Shown here piece by piece: positions 32,530 to 39,754 of a stretch of 64,000 bases of DNA; within the stretch, counting starts at the first letter, position 1, and every line of letters begins with the position of its first letter. The position numbers were made by a program, and so were the translations under genes. The notes below the pieces were generated by a model. It had not been told where the DNA came from. It made no database searches and worked only from the letters and a program-made list of their open reading frames with translations. This DNA comes from a virus. The stretch is from positions 1 to 64,000 of the IMG/VR virus record IMGVR_UViG_3300034082_003278. One strand, given 5' to 3'.

Positions 32530-32882
32530 ACATAATGTTCGGTGATTCCTTAACAGACGACATCAAAAACAGGTATACTGTTTTGCAGCTGGACACATTT
32601 TATTTTGCTGAGATTGATCAAACTCGTGTAGCCTACTGTCTAATAGAAACTGTGCCGATTACAGAAATGATAAGAATAGACAAAGATATTGAATTGCACA
32701 ACAATGTGTTACGCAACTATGCCTTGAAGAATTGGAATTACTGTATTGATGCTATCGAACATCTCAAAGGACGCTGGAATGGAGAGCTGGATAGTTTTTA
32801 CGATTCCATCTTGCAACGTGTGGACAAACTGCGCGACACAGAATTAGACGACAGCTGGGCCGGCATTATTGTTCGCGAGTAA
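32526..32882 (+). CDS. Conserved-type T4-like phage protein
   Basis: 118 residues. NIMFGDSLTDDIKNRYTVLQLDTF, YCLIETVPITEM and LKNWNYCIDAIEHLKGRWNGELDSFY form a pattern I recall from T4-like cyanophage proteins of unknown function. It overlaps clpS by ATGA and ends 17 bases into the convergent glycosyltransferase-like gene. Confidence 0.65.
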   Translation: MNIMFGDSLTDDIKNRYTVLQLDTFYFAEIDQTRVAYCLIETVPITEMIRIDKDIELHNNVLRNYALKNWNYCIDAIEHLKGRWNGELDSFYDSILQRVDKLRDTELDDSWAGIIVRE

Positions 32883-34143
32883 TTCGCCGAGCCAGTCGCT
32901 GCTGTCGATAAAGTGGTACTAGAGGTGTGGTTGGGGAAAGTACAAGTTTGGTTTTAAGTTGTTGTTTTTTTTCTCGACGTTGTTGCCACCACATATCTAA
33001 ATCTAATTCTCCTGCGTGAGTAAAAAATGCTGCAGCAACATTTCTTTCTAGTTCATCGACTACTTGCTGATGAAATTCTGGAGAAAAAAATCTTTTGCGA
33101 TTTAATTCGGCAATGGATCTCAATATTTGTATCAAACTATCGAACTGTTTTTTTGGTAATGATGCAATACGCCGCATTTCTGACACAATAGCAGCCAGTC
33201 GCTCTTGAGCATCTTGTATGTCGTCATAACTTTCGTTTATATAACCAGCAAACGTATGGAATCCGTAGGATCTTAATAGTTTTAAACTGCCTGGCCCGGC
33301 TGCTAAAATAAAAGGATGCCCGCATGCAATTGGCCTTAAGATTTTTTCTGTTAAATGTATTCTGTTGTCAAACACAGTTTCCAATACCACGCTAATTGTC
33401 GTGTTATTGAAATCTTCTGAATTGTAAACAGCACTGGATTCTGCTCCGTGATCTGCACCGTCAAAAGATTGTGTTTGGCACTGATCTGATATTCTATTAT
33501 GAGATACCAAATTCAAGAAATCTTTACGATATTGCCTTGATCCTGTGGTATCTCGACAATAAGAGAGAAATATTTTTTTTGATGTGCTTACTGGTGTCAA
33601 GGACAGATCATATTCAGCATAGCGATACCAATCTCTGGCTATAACAGCATGACTCCACCAATATGCACCGCAAAATCGACCTGTATCTTCGTAAAGTTTT
33701 AGCTCTGATGAATTAAGTTCTGAATGTAACAATATCCAGCTTTTTTGAAGAGAGTACGGAAGAGCTAGTCGTAAATTGATATTTTTAAAACTGTCAAGCA
33801 ACAGAGATCCGTTTTTATTTTGCCAGTATTGAAAAATTTTATTAACATATTTGGAATCCTTGTGATATAAAGAATAATTAAGTGGTTCTTGATCGTGACA
33901 AAGAATCGTGGGCTGAATTAGAGAAACTCGATCGAGTTCCATGGCAGCGGAATATTTAAGAGGCAATTTAGATCGGTCCTCAATGGATATTCCCTTAGGT
34001 CCGTCTAGCCACTGATTATCAATTTGATAAAAGATTGCATTTTCGATAGCTCGTTCGCCCCAGGGATAAAAATACAAAAGAAAGTATTTATTTTTTGTAA
34101 CTTGGTGAACAAAGTCGTATAAATTATGTACAGGCACTGTCAT
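32866..34143 (-). CDS. Glycosyltransferase-like protein
   Basis: 425 residues. The conserved part IHLTEKILRPIACGHPFILA...GSLKLLRSYGFHTF...NESYDDIQD resembles the nucleotide-sugar-binding end of GT10/exostosin-like transferases in phages. An earlier CHDQEPLNY may bind metal or substrate. AT-rich, on the minus strand and divergent to the sugar dehydrogenase only 11 bases away. Probably adds sugar to a virion or host-surface target. Confidence 0.6.
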   Translation of the reverse strand: MTVPVHNLYDFVHQVTKNKYFLLYFYPWGERAIENAIFYQIDNQWLDGPKGISIEDRSKLPLKYSAAMELDRVSLIQPTILCHDQEPLNYSLYHKDSKYVNKIFQYWQNKNGSLLLDSFKNINLRLALPYSLQKSWILLHSELNSSELKLYEDTGRFCGAYWWSHAVIARDWYRYAEYDLSLTPVSTSKKIFLSYCRDTTGSRQYRKDFLNLVSHNRISDQCQTQSFDGADHGAESSAVYNSEDFNNTTISVVLETVFDNRIHLTEKILRPIACGHPFILAAGPGSLKLLRSYGFHTFAGYINESYDDIQDAQERLAAIVSEMRRIASLPKKQFDSLIQILRSIAELNRKRFFSPEFHQQVVDELERNVAAAFFTHAGELDLDMWWQQRREKKQQLKTKLVLSPTTPLVPLYRQQRLARRITREQ

Positions 34144-34154
34144 TTGGAGATGTT

Positions 34155-35402
34155 ATGAATATTGGTTTTATTGGATTAGGAAAACTCGGTCTAGACTGCG
34201 CAGAGGTGTTTGCAGAAAAGCACACAGTGAGAGGTTATGATATTTACCCAAGACTCAGCGACCAGGTAAAAGTTTCGTCGGCTGAAGAAACTATCAACCT
34301 CAGTGACTGGATCTTTATAGCTGTTCCTACCCCACATGCCGAAGGATATGACGGATCTGTACCTAGTAGTCACATGACTCCGCGAGACTTTGGGCATGAT
34401 GCAGTACTCGACGCCATTGCGTTGATTAATCAGCATGCTACTTCACCCAAAAAGGTTGTGTTGATTTCCACTGTGCTGCCCGGTACAACACGGCGTAAGT
34501 TTGTAACAGAATTAGACTCTAAACACAAATTTTTATATAATCCTTACTTGATTGCCATGGGTTCGGTTAAATGGGACATGGTCAACCCAGAAATGATCAT
34601 GATCGGAACCGAAGATGGAAACCCTACGGCCTTAGCCGGTGAGTTAATTGACTTGTACAAAACCATCATGCAGAATAATCCACGCTACGAGATTGGTACC
34701 TGGGACGAATGCGAAGCCATCAAAATTTTCTACAACACTTTCATCAGTGCCAAAGTGGGCCTGGCCAACATGATACAAGATTTTGCTATCCGAATTGGCA
34801 ATATCAATGTAGATGTAGTTACCAATGCCTTGGCCAAAAGCACCATGCGAATCATGGGACCTAAATACATGACCGCCGGCATGGGCGATTCTGGTGCTTG
34901 CCATCCCAGAGACAACATTGCTCTGCGTTGGCTAGCACAAGAATACAATATCGGATACGATTTATTTGATACAATCATGCATGCTCGTGAAATACAAGCT
35001 AAAAACATGGCACAGTATCTATTGGATTTGTCCGAATATCATGCCTTGCCTATTGTCATACATGGAAAAGCCTACAAGCCTGATGTTCCTTACTGCATTG
35101 GAAGTTATTCAACCTTGGTTGGATACTATGTTGTAGAAGGCGGCCGAGACATTACCTATGTGGATCCTTTGGCAGACGATACTCAACATGTTGCAGCACC
35201 TGAATTAATCAAATGGCCTGCTGTGGTTTTGATGGCACACAATCGTTATATCACCTACGGTTATACAGGCCAAGCAGGCGAAGACACATTTTACTTTGAC
35301 ATCAAACCTGGTTCTGTGGTGGTTGATCCTTGGAGACGTTTGCCCAAAGACATGCCCGGAGTCAAGGAGGTCGTACACTATGGCAATACCAGACAAGTTT
35401 AA
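34155..35402 (+). CDS. Nucleotide-sugar (UDP-glucose/GDP-mannose) dehydrogenase family
   Basis: 415 residues. N-terminal NAD fold (IGFIGLGKLGLDCAE), VPTPHAEGYDGSVPSS, STVLPGTT, the catalytic-cysteine loop GDSGACHPRDNIAL, and a C-terminal GKAYKPDVPYCIGS. These match enzymes that oxidise a nucleotide sugar twice to a uronic acid. GGAG site. The next gene starts 23 bases before its stop, giving tight coupling. Confidence 0.85.
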   Translation: MNIGFIGLGKLGLDCAEVFAEKHTVRGYDIYPRLSDQVKVSSAEETINLSDWIFIAVPTPHAEGYDGSVPSSHMTPRDFGHDAVLDAIALINQHATSPKKVVLISTVLPGTTRRKFVTELDSKHKFLYNPYLIAMGSVKWDMVNPEMIMIGTEDGNPTALAGELIDLYKTIMQNNPRYEIGTWDECEAIKIFYNTFISAKVGLANMIQDFAIRIGNINVDVVTNALAKSTMRIMGPKYMTAGMGDSGACHPRDNIALRWLAQEYNIGYDLFDTIMHAREIQAKNMAQYLLDLSEYHALPIVIHGKAYKPDVPYCIGSYSTLVGYYVVEGGRDITYVDPLADDTQHVAAPELIKWPAVVLMAHNRYITYGYTGQAGEDTFYFDIKPGSVVVDPWRRLPKDMPGVKEVVHYGNTRQV

Positions 35403-35922
35403 GTGGTCCAACGGCTGGATAACAAACACGTGGTGGGGATCGTCACACAGAGACTTGCCTTACGTCAACGAACCTTTTAACGATCCTGTTAGTTTAGCTC
35501 AATGGCAGGAACTGGGTTATACACAGACAAGATTCACCGGCGACATGTATGATATGCGTAAACCAGAACCTGCTTGGATTGCACCTTTCCGGCAACACTT
35601 CCCATGGCAACACTTTAGCTGGAGCGTGTATCGTATGGGGCCTGGTACAGTATTACCTAACCATGCTGACACTTATGCTCGATTCCGCGAGATTTACAGT
35701 ATACAAGACCCTGCTACAATATTTAGAGCTGTTGTATTTTTAGAAAACTGGCAGTCAGGGCATTACTTTGAAATCGACGGTGAACCAGAAACTGAATGGC
35801 CGGCAGGCGAATACGTAGTATGGCGCAATGCCGTCGAGCATTTAGCAGCCAACGTTGGCACAACAGATCGTTATACATTACAAATTACAGGCGTACCAGA
35901 TGAAAATATCTTCGTGGAATGA
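35380..35922 (+). CDS. Cupin-type 2OG-Fe(II) oxygenase, paralogue of 16197 protein
   Basis: 180 residues from ATG 35380 (AAGGAG upstream, inside the dehydrogenase). Iron motif NHADTY, distal His VEHLAANVG, and DRYTLQITGV with the 2OG Arg. The motif order matches that of the hydroxylase at 16197, so the genome keeps two members. Likely hydroxylates a metabolite or residue made in this pathway. Confidence 0.7.
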   Translation: MAIPDKFKWSNGWITNTWWGSSHRDLPYVNEPFNDPVSLAQWQELGYTQTRFTGDMYDMRKPEPAWIAPFRQHFPWQHFSWSVYRMGPGTVLPNHADTYARFREIYSIQDPATIFRAVVFLENWQSGHYFEIDGEPETEWPAGEYVVWRNAVEHLAANVGTTDRYTLQITGVPDENIFVE

Positions 35923-36814
35923 GTGGGATACACTGCGTGAAATAATAGTAGGAACAGCTACCAACGCCAATTGGCCACAGCACGATCCTGTATTTCGTGC
36001 CGAAGAAAAAACTACATTATGGAAAGATACTCCGTTGCCTGCAGGCCCAGTACCGCAATGGATTGTAGATGAAACAAATGAAGATCTGTCAGGACTATGC
36101 GATATTCTGCTGACTGCAGGAGTAACAGTACATCGTCCCACCGACATGGATTTTATTGCACTAGATGGTATGTATAACTATTGTCCTAGAGATCGCTTGT
36201 TGATTGCCGGCGATGTTGTTGTTGATACCAATATGCATTATCCATGTCGCAATATAGAAACACAAGCATTGCAGGCAGTCATGCAAAACAACCAAGTTTT
36301 GGAGATGCCCAAAGAATCAGACTTTGTATTAGACGCAGCCAATATCTGCAGACTCAACGATACTTTGCTGTACTTGGAAAGTGCCAGTGGTAATCGAGCA
36401 GCAGCAGTATGGTTAGATACACACTTGCCAAATTGGAAAGTAGAAACTTGTAATTTCTATGCAGGTGTGCATATTGATTCTACTGTAGTCCCACTTAGAG
36501 AAGGTCTTGTGTTGTTGAATGGCACCAGAGTCAATGCAGCCAACTGCCCGCAGGTATTTAAAACCTGGGATAAGATTTACGTTGATCAAGTGGTACCGCA
36601 AAGTTTTTATCAGTACCCTTATGCCAGTAAATGGATTGCTATGAACATGTTGGTCGTAGATCCGCATACTGTAATTGTAGATCGAAAACAACCCGAACTA
36701 ATACGCAAACTAGAGCAATGGAGTTTTACTGTGATTCCGCACGAATTAAGACACAGCCGTACATTAGGTGGCGGATTTCATTGTGTTACATTGGACACAT
36801 GGAGACAAGAGTGA
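35900..36814 (+). CDS. Amidinotransferase/arginine-deiminase family enzyme
   Basis: 304 residues. The catalytic triad is visible: Asp145 (FVLDAANIC), His191 (GVHIDSTV) and Cys295 (GGGFHCVTLD). Spacing resembles glycine amidinotransferase, which moves the amidino group of arginine to an amine. Start ATG 35900 lies within the preceding gene. The acceptor is unknown; a guanidino-modified product is the natural prediction. Confidence 0.85.
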   Translation: MKISSWNEWDTLREIIVGTATNANWPQHDPVFRAEEKTTLWKDTPLPAGPVPQWIVDETNEDLSGLCDILLTAGVTVHRPTDMDFIALDGMYNYCPRDRLLIAGDVVVDTNMHYPCRNIETQALQAVMQNNQVLEMPKESDFVLDAANICRLNDTLLYLESASGNRAAAVWLDTHLPNWKVETCNFYAGVHIDSTVVPLREGLVLLNGTRVNAANCPQVFKTWDKIYVDQVVPQSFYQYPYASKWIAMNMLVVDPHTVIVDRKQPELIRKLEQWSFTVIPHELRHSRTLGGGFHCVTLDTWRQE

Positions 36815-37344
36815 ACATCAGCTGGGTCATTGCCGAAGGATATCAATTTGATCCCACCATCAATTTAGATACAATTAAGAATGTTGGTCCAATTTGGGGC
36901 AGTTGGACCACTTGGCGTGGATGCGGCACTGACAATGTTATTTGCAACAATAAACCCAAGGCCATAGAACTCATTGATCGCAAGTTTAACGAAGGCTGTA
37001 ACTTTTATGTGTCCAATTCCTTATACCACGAATTAGATAAACCTGACAGGGTACAACGATACGGTGGATCATTTCAACACGACATGCAACACACCGACGA
37101 CATCGTAGCACTACATTTGGCCAATACCAGTGCTGATATCATATTGATGCTGGGATTTGATTTAATTTCGATTGATACAAATAACCGACACTATTACGGA
37201 CATGTGCTGAGCGTGATCAAACAGCACCCTGATACACAATGGGTCTTGGTTGATCATCCCAAAGACCTTTATAAAAACTTTCAAGACCTCTCCAATCTCA
37301 CTTGCGACTCTTTAGGAAATGTGCTACAATTACTAGCACAATGA
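36799..37344 (+). CDS. Hypothetical protein linked to amidinotransferase
   Basis: 181 residues from ATG 36799; a GTG at 36811 is an alternative. WVIAEGYQFDPTIN, GSWTTWRGCGTDNVIC, YGGSFQHDMQHTDDIVALHLA and DIILMLGFDLI suggest an alpha/beta protein that could bind nucleotide or sugar. No family named. It overlaps the preceding gene by 16 bases. Confidence 0.6.
   Translation: METRVNISWVIAEGYQFDPTINLDTIKNVGPIWGSWTTWRGCGTDNVICNNKPKAIELIDRKFNEGCNFYVSNSLYHELDKPDRVQRYGGSFQHDMQHTDDIVALHLANTSADIILMLGFDLISIDTNNRHYYGHVLSVIKQHPDTQWVLVDHPKDLYKNFQDLSNLTCDSLGNVLQLLAQ
37302..37330 (+). promoter_or_regulatory. Possible internal promoter
   Basis: TTGCGA 37302-37307, 17-nt spacer, TACAAT 37325-37330, inside the preceding gene and 10 bases before the ATG at 37341. 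It could express the 37341 gene and the UV endonuclease separately. Confidence 0.4.
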
Positions 37345-37556
37345 AGAACGCTTCCGAACTACATTCTAAATATATTAGTGACCAACAAGTTGCTGTTAAG
37401 ATGGTAAAGTATTGCCGACAAAATTTTGGTAATCGTGGAGGTCGTTGGGACTTCGAAGGATCGCGCAACATACGATTTCGATTTACAGAAAGCAAAGATC
37501 GCACATGGTTTTATTTTATTTTTGCACATGACTTAAAGGATCCCCATGAAGGGTAA
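37341..37556 (+). CDS. Hypothetical protein
   Basis: 71 residues, basic, with NFGNRGGRWDFEGSRNIRFRFTESKDRTWFYFIF, a beta-hairpin-like pattern. ATG overlaps the previous stop region by four bases, and its own end overlaps the endonuclease by 11. Not recognised. Confidence 0.55.
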   Translation: MKNASELHSKYISDQQVAVKMVKYCRQNFGNRGGRWDFEGSRNIRFRFTESKDRTWFYFIFAHDLKDPHEG

Positions 37557-38556
37557 AGTAGGTTTCTGTTGTAAATGGATCGATCACCCAGCGGAATGTG
37601 CTGGCCGTAAACCCACTAGCGAAAGCCGAGACCTAAATGGTCGCAGTACCACCATGCGTTGGCTACGTGAACACAAAAACGAAGCAGAACAGCGTCAGTG
37701 GGACATTATGAATCACAATACTGCCGCTGCCTTGCGCATGGTTGAACGAGTAGGTAGTTTGCCTGAACACCTGCGTATGGTTCGCCTGGGCAGCGAAATG
37801 CTGCAAGGCTACACCGAACCTGACTGGATTGCGTGGTGGCAACAGGCCGATGTACAACGACACTTGGAACAGATATTTGCACCCATTGGCGAACGAGCAA
37901 GACAGTTGGGAGTGAGACTGAGTTTTCACCCCGGACAGTTTTGTGTCCTAGCTAGTGTGAACGAAAATATTGTTGAACGATCTATAGAGGAGTTTGAGTA
38001 TCATGCAGACATGGCTAGATGGATGGGATATGGTAAAAGTTTCCAAGATTTTAAAATCAACGTACACATCAGCGGGCGTCAAGGTCCCGAGGGTGTTAGG
38101 CGTGTCCTGGATCGCCTCTCCCCGGAAGCTAGGAATACTATTACAATCGAAAACGAAGAAAATTCATGGGGGTTAGATGATTGTCTCAGTCTTGGTGATG
38201 TTGTTCCCATTGTTTTGGATATTCACCACCATTGGTGTCGAGAGGGAGAGTATCTTGACCCGAATTCGGATCGCGTTAAGCGTGTATTGGATTCCTGGCG
38301 CGGTGTACGTCCTGCTATGCATTACAGCGTTAGTCGCGAAGATGTATTGGTAGGACACGATCCGAATACACTACCGGACATGCCTGCGTTATTGGCTGCA
38401 GGATACAAGAAGCAGAAACTTCGTGCGCATTCGGATTTTTATTGGAATCAGGCTGTAAATGAATGGGTCGCAGGATTTACAGATAACTTCGATATTCAAT
38501 GTGAATCAAAAGGGAAGAATCTCGCCCGCGACCAGTTTGTTGCAGCAATTAGTTAG
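37546..38556 (+). CDS. uvdE: UV-damage endonuclease (UvdE/UVDE family)
   Basis: 336 residues, full length. TIM-barrel motifs of the family are seen: FCCKWID start, LRMVRLGSEM, VRLSFHPGQFCVLAS, INVHISGRQG, ITIENEE, VVPIVLDIHHHWC, MHYSVSR, RAHSDFYW. The His/Asp/Glu residues would bind a trinuclear metal site. It nicks 5' to UV photoproducts, useful to a phage of sunlit water. Last gene of the six-gene overlapping run. Confidence 0.93.
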   Translation: MKGKVGFCCKWIDHPAECAGRKPTSESRDLNGRSTTMRWLREHKNEAEQRQWDIMNHNTAAALRMVERVGSLPEHLRMVRLGSEMLQGYTEPDWIAWWQQADVQRHLEQIFAPIGERARQLGVRLSFHPGQFCVLASVNENIVERSIEEFEYHADMARWMGYGKSFQDFKINVHISGRQGPEGVRRVLDRLSPEARNTITIENEENSWGLDDCLSLGDVVPIVLDIHHHWCREGEYLDPNSDRVKRVLDSWRGVRPAMHYSVSREDVLVGHDPNTLPDMPALLAAGYKKQKLRAHSDFYWNQAVNEWVAGFTDNFDIQCESKGKNLARDQFVAAIS

Positions 38557-38770
38557 GTGTGGGTTTTTTAGCAGCTGGCTTTCGAGCAGCTGGCTTTTTA
38601 GCAGCAGCAGATTTCTTAGTCGCAGGAGCTGCAGACTGTTTAGCCTCTGATGCAGGAGCCGAAGACCGTTCTGTAACTTCTGCTACAGGTGTTTCCACTT
38701 TGTAAGGCGCCTGCGGTTCTGCTGCATCTGCTTTTTTTCCAGCGAAAAATTCTTTAATTGCTTTAAACAT
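38549..38770 (-). CDS. Small Ala/Lys/Pro-rich basic protein
   Basis: 73 residues. An amphipathic N-terminal helix (MFKAIKEFFAGKK) is followed by a disordered AAKKPAARKPAAKK tail like histone H1. Good AAGGAG site on the minus strand; AATAAATA farther upstream. Probably binds nucleic acid or membrane. Its end overlaps the convergent UV endonuclease by eight bases. Confidence 0.6.
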   Translation of the reverse strand: MFKAIKEFFAGKKADAAEPQAPYKVETPVAEVTERSSAPASEAKQSAAPATKKSAAAKKPAARKPAAKKPTPN

Positions 38771-38855
38771 GTAAATCTCCTTGATGTAATATTTATTAAC
38801 TAATTGTTATGCCGGTGCAAATATTGCCAAAACATCCAATAAAAACATTAAATTG

Positions 38856-38884
38856 TTGCTTTGCAGCATAAATAAGTGTACAAT
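38856..38884 (+). promoter_or_regulatory. Sigma70-type promoter of phasin gene
   Basis: TTGCTT 38856-38861, 17-nt spacer, TACAAT 38879-38884; ATG 28 bases later with AAAGGAA site. Confidence 0.65.
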
Positions 38885-38912
38885 AGAACTACACCATTTA
38901 AAGGAAAACATA

Positions 38913-39128
38913 ATGTTCACATTCGAAACTTTAGTAGACACTTACGCAAAAAACGCAAAAGCAGCCATTGCTTACGTACAACCAGACGCAGTTAAAACTG
39001 CCTTGCTTGATCTAACTGATAAGCAAGTTGAATTTAGCAAAGGATTTGCAAAGCATGTTGAGTCTGCTGCAGAATATTTCAACAACAACATGAAAGAGGC
39101 AACCAAGACTCTTTTTCCAAACAAATAA
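38913..39128 (+). CDS. Phasin-like protein
   Basis: 71 residues from ATG 38913. FETLVDTYAKNAKAAIAYV, LLDLTDKQVEFSKGFAKHVE and AAEYFNNNMKEATKTLF form the amphipathic helical pattern of short phasins, which coat polyhydroxyalkanoate granules. Its own promoter argues for strong expression. Known in alpha- and betaproteobacteria. On a phage it could tie into host carbon storage, or act as a generic amphipathic chaperone-like protein. Confidence 0.6.
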   Translation: MFTFETLVDTYAKNAKAAIAYVQPDAVKTALLDLTDKQVEFSKGFAKHVESAAEYFNNNMKEATKTLFPNK

Positions 39129-39143
39129 TACCGTTTTGCTAGT

Positions 39144-39192
39144 GATAAGTAAAGGTAATGCTGTATAATGCAGTATTACCTTTACTTTTATC
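39144..39192 (+). promoter_or_regulatory. 49-base palindrome with TATAAT at its centre
   Basis: GATAA-AGTAAAGGTAAT arms face ATTACCTTTACT-TTATC around TGTATAAT (39162-39169), directly ahead of the first clpP ATG. Reads like an operator built around a -10 box. A long RNA hairpin with a weak T-rich end is an alternative. Confidence 0.6.
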
Positions 39193-39196
39193 AAAT

Positions 39197-39754
39197 ATGG
39201 CCATAGACAAAGATTCTGCACTAGACAACATTCCTACCTTGAGCGACCATGGCATGATGGTCCTGATGGGCGAGATTGATGCTGAATCTGTTAGACCGGT
39301 AGTGGAATGGGTCTTGTACGAAAACTATGTTAAAAAGAAAAAACTCAAAGAACTCTTGTTGATGATCTGCAGCGAAGGCGGCGATCTCAGTGTAGCATTT
39401 GCTTTGATTGATGTCATGCGCTCCAGCAAAATACCGATCAAAACAGTAGGACTTGGACAGATTGCCAGCTGTGGCTTGTTGATATTTTTAGCCGGGCATG
39501 CTGGTCGTAGAATTCTAACACCCAATACCAGTGTCATGAGCCATCAATTCAGTTGGGGCACAGAAGGCAAAGCACATGAGCTTTTTGCAACCATGAAAGA
39601 ATTTGATTTGACTCAGAAAAGAATGATCAAGTTGTATCAACAAACCACTGGACTAGATCAAGACACCATCAAAGAAATTCTGTTGCCGGCACAGGATGTG
39701 TACTTGTCGGCCGAAGAAGCCTTACAGTATCACATCTGCGATCACATAGGTTAA
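39197..39754 (+). CDS. clpP: ClpP-family serine protease, divergent copy
   Basis: 185 residues from ATG 39197; an earlier in-frame ATG would lie inside the palindrome. Catalytic Ser91 (IASCG), His116 (VMSHQ) and Asp167 (AQDVYLS) are all present in ClpP order. The rest is diverged from the second copy, so the two probably form different or mixed rings. Encoded beside phage ClpX/ClpS components. Confidence 0.85.
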   Translation: MAIDKDSALDNIPTLSDHGMMVLMGEIDAESVRPVVEWVLYENYVKKKKLKELLLMICSEGGDLSVAFALIDVMRSSKIPIKTVGLGQIASCGLLIFLAGHAGRRILTPNTSVMSHQFSWGTEGKAHELFATMKEFDLTQKRMIKLYQQTTGLDQDTIKEILLPAQDVYLSAEEALQYHICDHIG

